Of a DNA stretch of 11,404 bases, positions 4,777 through 11,404 are shown piece after piece. Source of the DNA: Halomonas sp. (GTDB lineage: Bacteria > Pseudomonadota > Gammaproteobacteria > Pseudomonadales > Halomonadaceae); NCBI GenBank assembly GCA_007129225.1, contig SKVX01000336.1, forward strand, positions 1 to 11,404, written 5' to 3'. The stretch's first letter is position 1; the number at the start of each line of letters is the position of its first letter. The notes below the pieces were generated by a model, which saw only the letters and a program-made list of their open reading frames with translations, was not told the origin of the DNA and did no database searches. The position numbers and the translations under genes were made by a program.

Positions 4777-7284
4777 ATGAGCGACACCGCGACAAGAACG
4801 ATCACCCTGACAGTACCTGGCATGGGCAGTGACCACTGTGCCGGCATCGTTCGCAAGACGCTCGAACGCCTCGATGGCGTGGGCGAAATTCAGACCAATA
4901 TCTCCAGCCACCGGATCAGCGTGACACTCGATGATGGCGGGCCCGACGGCGACACCCTAAAGGAAGCCATCGAGGGGGCCGGCTATGACGTGGCCGCCGT
5001 CAGTGGCGGTAACGGCAAGCAGCAGATTCGCCTGACGGTGCCCGGCATGGGCTCCGACCATTGTGCAGGCATCGTACGCAAGACCCTCGAACGCCTGAAG
5101 GGCATCGAGTCGATCGATACCAATATCGCCAGCCACCGGGTCAGTGTCAGCGTCGAGGAAGGCGGCCCCGATGGCGACACGCTAAAGAGCGCCGTGGAAG
5201 GCGCTGGCTACGATGTGGCCGCCGTTCAGACTGACGAGGCGGAGGACGGTGACGGCGACGCCGAGATCGAGGAGGCCTATCTTTCCCAGGCCCGCAAGCG
5301 ACTGATCATCGCCGCAGTACCCACTACCTTGATCATGATCCTGATGATGCCACACATGTTCTGGCAGCCGATCCCCGGCTACCTGGCCATCGTGGCTCTG
5401 CTCGCCTTCCCGGTGGTGTTCCTCTATGGCGGCATCGCCACCCACAAGTCGACCTGGCGCTCGCTGAAGAACGGCACCTTCAACATGGACGTGCTGATCA
5501 CCATGGGCAGCCTACCGCCCTATCTGATCGGCCTGATCGGCTTCGTCTACCCGATGACCTCGTTCATCGAGATGGCCGCCACCATCATGACCTTCCACCT
5601 GCTGGGCCGTTACCTGGAGGCCCTGGCCAAGGGGCGTGCCTCCCAGGCCATCCGCCGCCTGATGACCCTGGGCGCCAAGACGGCCCGGGTGGAGCGTGAC
5701 GGCGAGGAGGTCGAGGTGCGGGTGAAGGAGCTCGCGCCCGGTGACATCATGGTGGTGCGCCCTGGCGACAAGATCCCCACCGATGGGGAGGTGGTCGAAG
5801 GCGAGAGCCATCTCGACGAATCCATCGCCACCGGCGAGTCGATCCCCGTCTACAAGAGCACCGGCGACAGCGTGATCGGCGCCACCATCAACAAGGAGGG
5901 GCGCCTGCGGGTCAAGGCGACCCGCGTCGGCGGCGATACCTTCCTTTCGCAGGTGGTGCGGCTGATCGACCAGGCCCAGGGCTCCCGGGTGCCGATCCAG
6001 GAGTTTGCCGACCGCATGACCGGTCGCTTCGTGCCGGCAGTGATCCTGATCTCCCTGGCAAGCCTGATCGCCTGGGCCCTGTTCCCGGATGCCCTGCGTC
6101 CGATCCTCGACTGGGGCGCGACCTTCCTGCCCTGGGTCAATCCTGAAGCCGCCACGCCTGTGCTGGCCATCCTCGCTGCCATCGCCGTACTGGTCATCGC
6201 CTGCCCCTGCGCCCTGGGTCTTGCCACGCCCACGGCGCTGATGGTCGGCTCCGGCATCGGCGCCGAGCGTGGCATCCTGATCCGCTCCGGAGAAGCGATC
6301 CAGACCTTCAAGGACGTCAAGGTCATCGTGCTCGACAAGACCGGCACCATCACCCGCGGCGAGCCAAAGCTCACCGAAGTGGTTACCGCCGAAGGTGTCG
6401 ATGAGAACAAGTTGCTGCGGTTCGCCACCAGCGTCGAGAATGCCTCCGAACACCCCATCGCCCGCGCCATCGTGGATGGTGCCGGTGAACGTGGCGTCAA
6501 GCCCGACGATGTCAGCGAGTTTCGCTCCACCGGTGCCCGAGGTGTTTCCGGCAAGGTCGGCAACATCCACGTGCTGATCGGTAACCGACTGCTGCTACAG
6601 GAAGAGGGCATCCGGGGTCTGGAAGCGCTGGATGACGCCATGCATGAGCTCGAAGGCAAGGGGCGTACCGTGGTCATCGTGGCCGCCGACGGCCAGGCCA
6701 TGGGCATCGTGGCGGTGGCCGACACCCTCAAGAAGGAGTCGATCGAAGCCATCCGCGGCATGCATGACCTCGGCCTTCATGTAGTGATGATCACCGGCGA
6801 TAACGAGCGTGCCGCCCGGGCCGTGGCCGACGAGGTGGGCATCGATGAAGTCCAGGCCGGCGTGTTGCCCGAAGGCAAGGTCGACGCCATCCGCGCGCTT
6901 CAGCAGAAGCACGGCAACCATGTTGCCATGGTCGGCGACGGCATCAACGACGCCCCCGCACTGAAGCAGGCCAACGTCGGCATCGCCATCGGCGCCGGTG
7001 CCGATGTCGCTATCGAGGCAGCGGATGTCACCCTGGTACGCGGCGAGCTCACCGCAGTGGTAGATGCCATGCACCTCTCCAAGGCGACCTTCGGCAAGAT
7101 CGTGCAGAACCTGATCTGGGCCAGCGGCTACAACCTGGCCGCCATCCCCATCGCCGCTGCCGGCCTGCTGCACCCCATGATCGGCGTCATCGCCATGACG
7201 GCCAGTTCACTTTCGGTAATCGGGAACTCGTTGCTGCTCAAGCGGCGCTATGCGAGAGAACAACCCTCAGGAGACCGCTCATGA
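4777..7284 (+). CDS. copA: Cu(I)-exporting P1B-type ATPase CopA with two variant N-terminal metal domains
   Basis: The 835-residue protein has the full heavy-metal P-type ATPase set: the actuator TGES at 352-355, the membrane metal site CPC at 476-478, the phosphorylation motif DKTGT from Asp520, SEHP at 557-560, GDGINDAP at 720-727, and the last two helices with YN (785-786) and MTASS (807-811). CPC with YN and MxxSS is the P1B-1 signature for Cu(I)/Ag(I), so it should pump Cu(I) from cytoplasm to periplasm using ATP. Two tandem ferredoxin-like domains (about 8-76 and 83-151) are very similar to each other, a duplication. In both, the usual GMxCxxC loop reads GMGSDHC (15-21 and 90-96): the first Cys is Ser and a His precedes the remaining Cys. 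The start has an AGGAG site seven bases upstream. The stop overlaps the next start (ATGA), so the two are translationally coupled. It lies downstream of the Met-rich periplasmic protein, a likely acceptor. Confidence 0.96.
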   Translation: MSDTATRTITLTVPGMGSDHCAGIVRKTLERLDGVGEIQTNISSHRISVTLDDGGPDGDTLKEAIEGAGYDVAAVSGGNGKQQIRLTVPGMGSDHCAGIVRKTLERLKGIESIDTNIASHRVSVSVEEGGPDGDTLKSAVEGAGYDVAAVQTDEAEDGDGDAEIEEAYLSQARKRLIIAAVPTTLIMILMMPHMFWQPIPGYLAIVALLAFPVVFLYGGIATHKSTWRSLKNGTFNMDVLITMGSLPPYLIGLIGFVYPMTSFIEMAATIMTFHLLGRYLEALAKGRASQAIRRLMTLGAKTARVERDGEEVEVRVKELAPGDIMVVRPGDKIPTDGEVVEGESHLDESIATGESIPVYKSTGDSVIGATINKEGRLRVKATRVGGDTFLSQVVRLIDQAQGSRVPIQEFADRMTGRFVPAVILISLASLIAWALFPDALRPILDWGATFLPWVNPEAATPVLAILAAIAVLVIACPCALGLATPTALMVGSGIGAERGILIRSGEAIQTFKDVKVIVLDKTGTITRGEPKLTEVVTAEGVDENKLLRFATSVENASEHPIARAIVDGAGERGVKPDDVSEFRSTGARGVSGKVGNIHVLIGNRLLLQEEGIRGLEALDDAMHELEGKGRTVVIVAADGQAMGIVAVADTLKKESIEAIRGMHDLGLHVVMITGDNERAARAVADEVGIDEVQAGVLPEGKVDAIRALQQKHGNHVAMVGDGINDAPALKQANVGIAIGAGADVAIEAADVTLVRGELTAVVDAMHLSKATFGKIVQNLIWASGYNLAAIPIAAAGLLHPMIGVIAMTASSLSVIGNSLLLKRRYAREQPSGDRS

Positions 7285-7571
7285 TTCGAACTCAAACCTC
7301 CAATCGACGTGCGCAAGAAGAGCCGGCAAAAACCACTGGCGCACCGTCAACCGGCGCACCAGATGAAACACCGAATCAAGACGGACACTCCGGCAATTTA
7401 CACCGCTGGATGATGATCTTCTGCCTGGTGGCGATGGGAGGCGCCATGCTGTTCGTCCTCTGGCGTGGCAACCTGGGTGGCGGCACCTGGCTGCTGATTG
7501 CACCGATGTTGTTGTGTATCGGCATGCATTTCCTGATGCACCGCCATGGCCACCAACATCGTGACGAATGA
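7281..7571 (+). CDS. DUF2933-like two-helix membrane protein coupled to copA
   Basis: The 96-residue product has a polar N-terminal tail of about 40 residues, two membrane helices (about 43-59 and 67-85) separated by a short GNLGGG turn, and the His-rich C-terminus CIGMHFLMHRHGHQHRDE. The ending with Cys, MH, LMH and a GH cluster is characteristic of DUF2933 proteins, small inner-membrane proteins commonly encoded next to copper ATPases and oxidases, with no established function to my knowledge. The start overlaps the copA stop by four bases (ATGA), and its AGGAG site lies inside the end of copA, so the two should be made together. The His/Met/Cys cluster at the membrane surface could pass or bind copper near the pump; that is inference. 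The N-terminal tail is longer than the minimal domain. Confidence 0.75.
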   Translation: MIRTQTSNRRAQEEPAKTTGAPSTGAPDETPNQDGHSGNLHRWMMIFCLVAMGGAMLFVLWRGNLGGGTWLLIAPMLLCIGMHFLMHRHGHQHRDE

Positions 7572-7581
7572 CAGCAGTGAT

Positions 7582-7623
7582 TTGCGCTGGATCAATACAG
7601 CGCACGCCACGGCAATATATGAT
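7582..7623 (+). promoter_or_regulatory. Second copy of the FNR/ANR-like promoter arrangement
   Basis: TTGCGCTGGATCAAT (7582-7596) matches the box at 3408-3422 at 12 of 15 positions and FNR consensus at eight of ten. TATGAT at 7618-7623 is the -10 element, again exactly 36 bases from the first base of the box, with a predicted start near 7630, 20 bases before the ATG at 7650. The left part overlaps a perfect 7-bp dyad TGCGCTG/CAGCGCA (7583-7589 and 7598-7604), which could instead be a hairpin ending the copA transcript 11 bases after its last stop, although no T-run follows. Confidence 0.5.
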
Positions 7624-7649
7624 GAGGGTAAGTACACTGAGGCAGCACC

Positions 7650-7973
7650 ATGACTCGACTCGCCACTACCAATCTGCAGTATCGCCGCACCAAGTGCCTG
7701 GTGGCGATGCTGCTGGCGTTGCTGGTGGCGATAAGTAGCCTCAATAGCCACGCCGCCATGGACACTCATCAGATCGACTGCGGGCTCGCCTCGCAGACCC
7801 AGCTCTTCGGCGGCGATACGACGACGACGGACGACACCCGTTGTTCAGCTTGTAGCATGCTTCCCAGTAGCGGTGTCCTAGCTGTGGCCGAGCCGCCCTT
7901 CCCGGCCTTCGCGCCCGCCCTGGCCATGGTCTCCCACCGCTTGCCTCCCCCCCGGCGTCCTCCTAAATCCTGA
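7650..7973 (+). CDS. Small exported CxxC protein, possible DUF2946/CruR-like copper leader ORF
   Basis: The 107-residue product has a basic start with a hydrophobic core to about residue 36 (SHA end), then Cys44, a CSAC motif (Cys65 and Cys68), a proline/alanine-rich stretch and the extreme C-terminus RLPPPRRPPKS. A signal peptide, a CxxC and an Arg/Pro end near the stop codon is the layout of DUF2946 proteins. For one of these, CruR of Bordetella pertussis, published work describes an upstream ORF whose CxxC and terminal RAPP motif make downstream expression copper-responsive. Here the ORF directly precedes two coupled copper-type genes, with only 59 bases to the next start, and those bases form a nested inverted repeat beginning at the stop codon. 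DUF2946 membership is my judgement from the pattern, not a search. Alternatively it is a CopL-like copper-binding periplasmic protein. Confidence 0.65.
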   Translation: MTRLATTNLQYRRTKCLVAMLLALLVAISSLNSHAAMDTHQIDCGLASQTQLFGGDTTTTDDTRCSACSMLPSSGVLAVAEPPFPAFAPALAMVSHRLPPPRRPPKS

Positions 7974-8020
7974 GCGAATGCAAAGCGGGCCCTCTAGGCC
8001 CGGCACCCAACCATTCGTCA
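7971..8020 (+). promoter_or_regulatory. Nested inverted repeat from the leader stop codon to the next ribosome binding site
   Basis: TGA-G-CGAATG (7971-7980) pairs with CATTCGTCA (8012-8020) as nine base pairs with one bulged G. The left arm starts with the stop codon of the small ORF, and the right arm runs directly into the AGGAG site (8020-8024) of the next gene. Inside is a GC-rich hairpin, CGGGCC (7986-7991) and GGCCCG (7997-8002) with a five-base loop. This matches the plan of the region at 2918-2973: a nine-pair outer stem including the stop codon plus an inner GC hairpin. Confidence 0.6.
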
Positions 8021-8032
8021 GGAGTTACTGAC

Positions 8033-8185
8033 ATGATGAACCACTGCCTCGCCCTGATGGGCAACATGAGCTGGCTTGGCTGGCTGATGCCGCTGGCGAT
8101 CCTTTCCCTGCTGGGCCTGGGTATCGTCGCCCTGCTCAAGTACCTGTTCACTTCTGCCAAACCCGCAACCGGAGCAAGCTCATGA
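8033..8185 (+). CDS. 50-residue single-pass membrane protein coupled to the DUF411 gene
   Basis: From the ATG at 8033, with AGGAG eight bases upstream, the frame encodes 50 residues: a short N-terminus with MMNHCLALMGNM, one hydrophobic helix (about residues 14-40, with LGLGIVALLKYLF) and a polar tail ending ATGASS. The stop TGA overlaps the start of the DUF411 gene (ATGA at 8182-8185), indicating translational coupling. The ATG at 8036 is an alternative start. I recognise no family. The N-terminal His, Cys and Met residues next to the membrane, and the genes around it, suggest a role in copper handling or as a membrane partner of the DUF411 protein. Coupling and ribosome binding site make it a credible gene despite its size. 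Confidence 0.65.
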   Translation: MMNHCLALMGNMSWLGWLMPLAILSLLGLGIVALLKYLFTSAKPATGASS

Positions 8186-8625
8186 ACCGTTCAATCACCT
8201 CACTCATGCTCTCCTCCGCCCTGCTGCTGGGGGGTGCCGCCACGGCTCAGGCTGCCATGCCTGACGAAGCCACGCTCTACATGAATCCGCAATGCGGCTG
8301 CTGCCACGAATATGCCCGCCAGCTGGAGGAGCGAGGCGTGACGGTCACCGTCATCGACGATGTGGAGGTCGGCAAGATCAAGCAGCAGGTGGGACTGCCC
8401 TATGGCAAGGGCTCCTGCCACACCACGCTGATGGGTGACTATGCCATCGAGGGCCACGTCCCCTTCGATGCCGTGGAGCGACTGTTCCAGGAGCGTCCGA
8501 AGATTGGCGGAATCGGCCTGGCCGGCATGCCCATCGGCACACCCGGCATGCCAGGGCCCAAGCAGGGCGACTGGGAGGTCTACCAGTTCACCGACCAGGA
8601 GCCCATGCCGTTCATGACCCTTTAG
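8182..8625 (+). CDS. copG: Periplasmic DUF411 (CopG-like) copper protein
   Basis: The 147-residue protein has a signal peptide ending AQA at about residue 24, then a thioredoxin-like DUF411 domain: MNPQCGCCHEY with Cys38, Cys40 and Cys41, a helix and strand, GSCHTT with Cys79, EGHVPFDAV, and the conserved tail GLAGMPIGTPGMPGP, ending with QEPMPF. All hallmark residues of the family are present at normal length. Vibrio cholerae CopG, a DUF411 member, was shown structurally to hold a cysteine-bridged tetranuclear copper cluster and is proposed to take part in copper redox handling in the periplasm. The same role is likely here. It is the last gene of the rightward cluster, coupled to the 50-residue membrane protein, and is followed by a strong hairpin. 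The symbol copG follows the Vibrio/Pseudomonas usage and should not be confused with the plasmid repressor CopG. Confidence 0.9.
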   Translation: MNRSITSLMLSSALLLGGAATAQAAMPDEATLYMNPQCGCCHEYARQLEERGVTVTVIDDVEVGKIKQQVGLPYGKGSCHTTLMGDYAIEGHVPFDAVERLFQERPKIGGIGLAGMPIGTPGMPGPKQGDWEVYQFTDQEPMPFMTL

Positions 8626-8632
8626 TCTACCC

Positions 8633-8665
8633 GGCGCTCATTCGGCCCCCGGCCGAGTGGGCGCC
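8633..8665. terminator. 15-bp hairpin between convergent genes
   Basis: Arms 8633-8647 and 8651-8665 pair over 15 positions (two of them G-U in the rightward transcript) around a CCC loop. The hairpin lies eight bases after the copG stop and 18 bases beyond the phosphodiesterase stop, the expected place for a shared terminator. Neither side has a T-tract, so termination may be inefficient or Rho-assisted. Confidence 0.6.
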
Positions 8666-8683
8666 ACCCAACACAGCTTCTGC

Positions 8684-10426
8684 TCAGCGTGCCAGCCAGT
8701 CCTCGAAGGCTACCGGCGTAAGCGGCCTGGCGATGTAGTAGCCCTGAATCTCATCGCACGCCATTGAGCCAAGCAGCTGATGGGCGTGCGCATTCTCCAC
8801 GCCCTCAGCAACGACGCTGTAGCCCAGGTCGTGCGCCATCGTAATCATGGACTTGACCAACGTTTCGGTGCGGGGATTCTCGCCTAGCTCACTGATGAAA
8901 CAGCGGTCGACCTTGACCACATGGGCCGGGATTTCATGCAGGTACGAGAGGCTGCTGTAGCCGGTCCCGAAGTCATCGATGGCGATTCGCACCCCTGCCT
9001 CGATCAATCTCTCAAGCTGACCCAACGCGGCCTGCCCCTGGCCGATCAGTGCGCTTTCAGTGAGTTCCAGCTCAATCGCCCCGTGAGGCAGGCTAGCGCC
9101 CACCATTTCGTCAAGCAGCCGCTCGGCGAAATCCTCCTCCTCCAGATTGGATGCCGAGACATTCATCGAGACCCGCAGCGAATGGCCCTGACGATGCCAG
9201 TGGGCTGTCTGGTGGATCGCCTGGCGCATCACCCATTCGGTCAGCGGGCGTGCCATCGGTGTACGCTCGATCAGCGGGATGAATTCGGACGGCGACACCT
9301 CGCCAAGCGTAGGATGACGCCAGCGCAGCAGCGCCTCGGCGCCCAGGCATTGGCGGCTGCGCTGGCAGACCCTCGGCTGGAAGACCAGGGACAGCTGGTC
9401 TTCAGCCTCCAGCGCCTGGCCGAAGTCGGCCAGCAGCGAGAACCGCCGCTGGAAGCGAGCGTCCAGGGTCTTGGAAAAGACCCCGGCACCAGCATGGGCC
9501 TGGCGGGCATCTACGCAGGCACCGTGGGCGCTGCGCAGAATGTCGGCCGTGGCCTCCCCCAGTTGAAACGGCGCGATGCCCAGGGTCGGTCTTACCAGCA
9601 CGGGCACCGCCCTGGCAGATTCAAGCGCCAACAATGCCCCGCGCAGGCGCAGCGCTTCCTCCAACAGCGCCGCCTCGCCCTCCTCGGTGACGAGATGGAC
9701 GAACTGGCATCCACCGAGATGATACAGCGTCGCCTCAGTACCGATGGTCCGCTTGAGACAGCGGGCCGAGACCCTGGCCAGCTCATCCAGAAAGGCCGCC
9801 CCCATGGACCGGTGCAGGGCGCTCAGCTCACCGGCATCGACCACTTCAGTGAACAGCACCACCCGCCGCGCCCCCGGCAGGTCCCGTGCCAGATCCTGCA
9901 GATCCTCATCGAACTGGTTGCGGTTGGCCAGGCCAGTCAGCGGGTCGACCCGGCCAAAGGCATGCTGCAGTTCGATCTGATCCATGACCATGGCGGCCAT
10001 ATCCTGCAGCGTTGCCGTTTCCTGATCGGTGACCTGGCGAGGCTCCTCGCCCAGCACGCACATGGCACCCAGCGTATGGCCGTCACGGGTACGCAGCGGC
10101 GCGCCGGCATAGAAACGGATGCCCATCTTCGCCAGATGACTGTCGTGATAGCAGGATGAGGCCAGCAGGTCGGAGATGACCACCACGCCCGAGGAATCGG
10201 AAACCTCGGCGCAGGGTGCCTTGTCGCGCGGGATCTCCCAGTGTTTCACGCCGACCCGCGACTTGAACCACTGACGGTTCTCGTCGGTGAGCGACACCGC
10301 AGCGATGGGCAGCCCGAACAGTTGGCTGGCCATGCGGGTGATGCGATCAAAGCTCTCGCTGGGCGGGGTATCCAGCAGGTTGAGCTGGTGGAGCGCGAAC
10401 AGACGTTCCTGTTCATGGACATTCAT
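8684..10426 (-). CDS. GAF / degenerate GGDEF / EAL protein, probable cyclic-di-GMP phosphodiesterase
   Basis: Read from the ATG at 10426 the protein has 580 residues; a GTG at 10462 would add 12, but this ATG gives the usual family start MNVHEQERLFALHQLNLLDT. A GAF sensor domain covers about residues 8-155. A GGDEF-like domain follows (DPLTGLANRNQF at about 161), but its signature reads LGGCQF (237-242) instead of GGDEF, so diguanylate cyclase activity is unlikely. The EAL domain (about 330-580) is complete: EALLRW (from 364), NVSASNL, ELTES, DDFGTGYSS (484-492), VKVD, EGVE (541-544) and GYYIARPL. It should hydrolyse cyclic di-GMP to pGpG, with the GGDEF-like part perhaps regulatory. There is no membrane segment or signal peptide, so it is cytoplasmic. 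It converges on the copper cluster and lies downstream of phaC by 202 bases; no functional link to copper is evident. Confidence 0.9.
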   Translation of the reverse strand: MNVHEQERLFALHQLNLLDTPPSESFDRITRMASQLFGLPIAAVSLTDENRQWFKSRVGVKHWEIPRDKAPCAEVSDSSGVVVISDLLASSCYHDSHLAKMGIRFYAGAPLRTRDGHTLGAMCVLGEEPRQVTDQETATLQDMAAMVMDQIELQHAFGRVDPLTGLANRNQFDEDLQDLARDLPGARRVVLFTEVVDAGELSALHRSMGAAFLDELARVSARCLKRTIGTEATLYHLGGCQFVHLVTEEGEAALLEEALRLRGALLALESARAVPVLVRPTLGIAPFQLGEATADILRSAHGACVDARQAHAGAGVFSKTLDARFQRRFSLLADFGQALEAEDQLSLVFQPRVCQRSRQCLGAEALLRWRHPTLGEVSPSEFIPLIERTPMARPLTEWVMRQAIHQTAHWHRQGHSLRVSMNVSASNLEEEDFAERLLDEMVGASLPHGAIELELTESALIGQGQAALGQLERLIEAGVRIAIDDFGTGYSSLSYLHEIPAHVVKVDRCFISELGENPRTETLVKSMITMAHDLGYSVVAEGVENAHAHQLLGSMACDEIQGYYIARPLTPVAFEDWLAR

Positions 10427-10628
10427 CAGCAGAGACGACCTCGATGTGTGGCTGAGCGACACCTTTTACAGCTGTTTAGCCGCGCTCCCCAATGAATCAA
10501 ATCTATCGCGAGCCCTAAAACCAGCACCGCCGACGAGGATGACAACGCACGCCTCAGGCCCACAACCATTGTCGCCCATGGTGTACCAGCCGTCCGGGGC
10601 ATCAAGCCACCTTGATCGACGCCAAGGC
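10427..10628 (-). other. Intergenic region between phaC and the phosphodiesterase
   Basis: These 202 bases should carry the end of the phaC transcript and the start signals of the phosphodiesterase. A weak AT-containing dyad ATCAAG/CTTGAT (10601-10606 and 10611-10616) lies 13 bases beyond the phaC stop but has no T-run. I see no convincing sigma-70 promoter and no RNA gene. Confidence 0.4.
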
Positions 10629-11404
10629 TCAGGGCATCAGCACATAGCGCCCGGGGGCATCCTCGAGCGGCGGATAACGTTCGCTACCCAGGTCGGGTGG
10701 ATCCACCTGGCCGCTGGAATGCGCCACCAGCCACTGCAGCCAGGCCGGCCACCAGGAGCCCGGCTGCTCCGGGGTGGTCTGCTGCCAGGTGTCGGGATCG
10801 AGATAGCGCTCGCCCTGTTGCTGTGTGCGCAGGCGAAAACGGCGCCGCGGGTGATCAGGCTCGCTGACGATCCCCGCATTGTGGCCACCGCTGGTGAGCA
10901 GGAAGGTCACTTCGTCCGCATCCGTCAGCAGGTGTATCTTGTAGACGGACCGCCAGGGCGCCACGTGGTCGGAGGTGGTGCCGACGGCGAAGACCGGCGC
11001 ACGAATATCCTGGATCGCTATCGGACGATGATCGACCTGGTAGCGACCGCTGGCCAGGTCGTTGTCGAGGAACAGCCGACGCAGGTATTCGCTGTGCATG
11101 CGGTAGGGTAGCCGCGTGATATCGGCATTCCAGGCCATCAGCGCGTTCATCGGCTGGCGCTGGCCGAGCAGGTAATCATGCACCACCCGCGACCAGATCA
11201 GGTCATTGGAGCGCAGGATTTGAAAGGCGCCGGCCATCTGGTAACCGTCCAGGTAACCCTGGCCCCACATCATGTTCTCCAGATAGGACACTTGACTCTC
11301 GCCGATGAACAGCATCAGTTCCCCGGCCTCGGTGAAGTCCACCTGGGTGGCCAGAGTGGTAAGGGTGGCCAAGCGCTTGTCGCCGTCGCGCGCCATGGCG
11401 GCAG
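10629..11404 (-). CDS. phaC: Class I polyhydroxyalkanoate synthase PhaC, C-terminal part (cut by window edge)
   Basis: The leftward frame is open from the window edge and gives about 258 residues ending PGRYVLMP. The start AMARDGDKRLATLTTLATQ, then VDFTEAGELMLFI, the stretch with WNADITRLPYRMHSEYLRRLFLDN (split over the mid-region), the catalytic Asp in TSDHVAPW and the catalytic His in SGGHNAGIVSEP are all typical of class I PHA synthases. So is the tail GSWWPAWLQWL followed by YPPLEDAPGRYV. These enzymes polymerise hydroxyacyl-CoA into storage polyester at granule surfaces. The catalytic Cys and the N-terminal domain lie outside the window. An internal ATG at 11396 should not be taken as the start because conserved sequence continues upstream of it. 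The gene looks intact where visible and ends well before the phosphodiesterase start. Confidence 0.95.
   Translation of the reverse strand, partial: AAMARDGDKRLATLTTLATQVDFTEAGELMLFIGESQVSYLENMMWGQGYLDGYQMAGAFQILRSNDLIWSRVVHDYLLGQRQPMNALMAWNADITRLPYRMHSEYLRRLFLDNDLASGRYQVDHRPIAIQDIRAPVFAVGTTSDHVAPWRSVYKIHLLTDADEVTFLLTSGGHNAGIVSEPDHPRRRFRLRTQQQGERYLDPDTWQQTTPEQPGSWWPAWLQWLVAHSSGQVDPPDLGSERYPPLEDAPGRYVLMP

Noticed and set aside
5512..6570. Leftward open frame of 352 codons opposite copA
   Set aside because: Shadow of the ATPase; low-complexity Gly/Asp/His-rich product without motifs, and copA is clearly the real gene.
8921..10159. Rightward open frame of 412 codons opposite the phosphodiesterase
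   Set aside because: Shadow of the GAF/GGDEF/EAL gene, whose motifs are complete in the leftward frame.
10601..10616. ATCAAG/CTTGAT dyad after phaC considered as a terminator
   Set aside because: Only six mostly AT pairs and no T-run; too weak to call.

Overview
This looks like chromosomal DNA of a high-GC gammaproteobacterium, most likely a Halomonas-type marine or halophilic species. The window carries a dense copper-resistance locus between core-type genes: a truncated lgt at the left edge, and at the right edge a GAF/GGDEF-like/EAL phosphodiesterase and the 3' part of a class I PHA synthase (phaC). The Halomonas assignment is inferred from composition and gene content and was not tested by a search.

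Layout: (1) Leftward unit, read right to left: a small exported Cys/His protein (3303-2971), a Tat-type multicopper oxidase with a His-rich repeat insert (2896-1235), a lipoprotein with Asp-box (BNR) repeats (1175-309), then lgt (268-1, cut by the edge). (2) A divergent control region (3304-3480). (3) Rightward unit: a second small exported Cys/His protein (3481-3900), a Met-rich periplasmic Spy/CpxP-like protein with five 39-bp repeats (4020-4697), a CopA-type Cu(I) P1B-ATPase whose two N-terminal metal domains lack the CxxC motif (4777-7284), and a coupled DUF2933-like membrane protein (7281-7571). (4) Second rightward unit: a third small exported Cys protein (7650-7973), a 50-residue membrane protein (8033-8185), and a coupled DUF411/CopG-like protein (8182-8625). 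(5) A strong hairpin between convergent genes, then the leftward phosphodiesterase (10426-8684) and phaC (11404-10629).

How it works together (inference from families): CopA exports Cu(I) to the periplasm. There the oxidase converts it to the less toxic Cu(II), while the Met-rich protein, the DUF411 protein and possibly the lipoprotein bind or handle it.

The most interesting signal is regulatory. Each of the three copper transcription units starts with a small exported protein beginning MTR, with Cys residues and an Arg/Pro-rich extreme C-terminus. The stop codon of each lies in or beside an inverted repeat reaching toward the next ribosome binding site. This resembles copper-sensing upstream ORFs of the CruR/DUF2946 type. 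In addition, the two rightward units share a 15-bp palindrome-like box (TTGNNCTGNATCAAT) at an identical distance from a TATGRT -10 element, the geometry of a class II FNR/CRP-family promoter.
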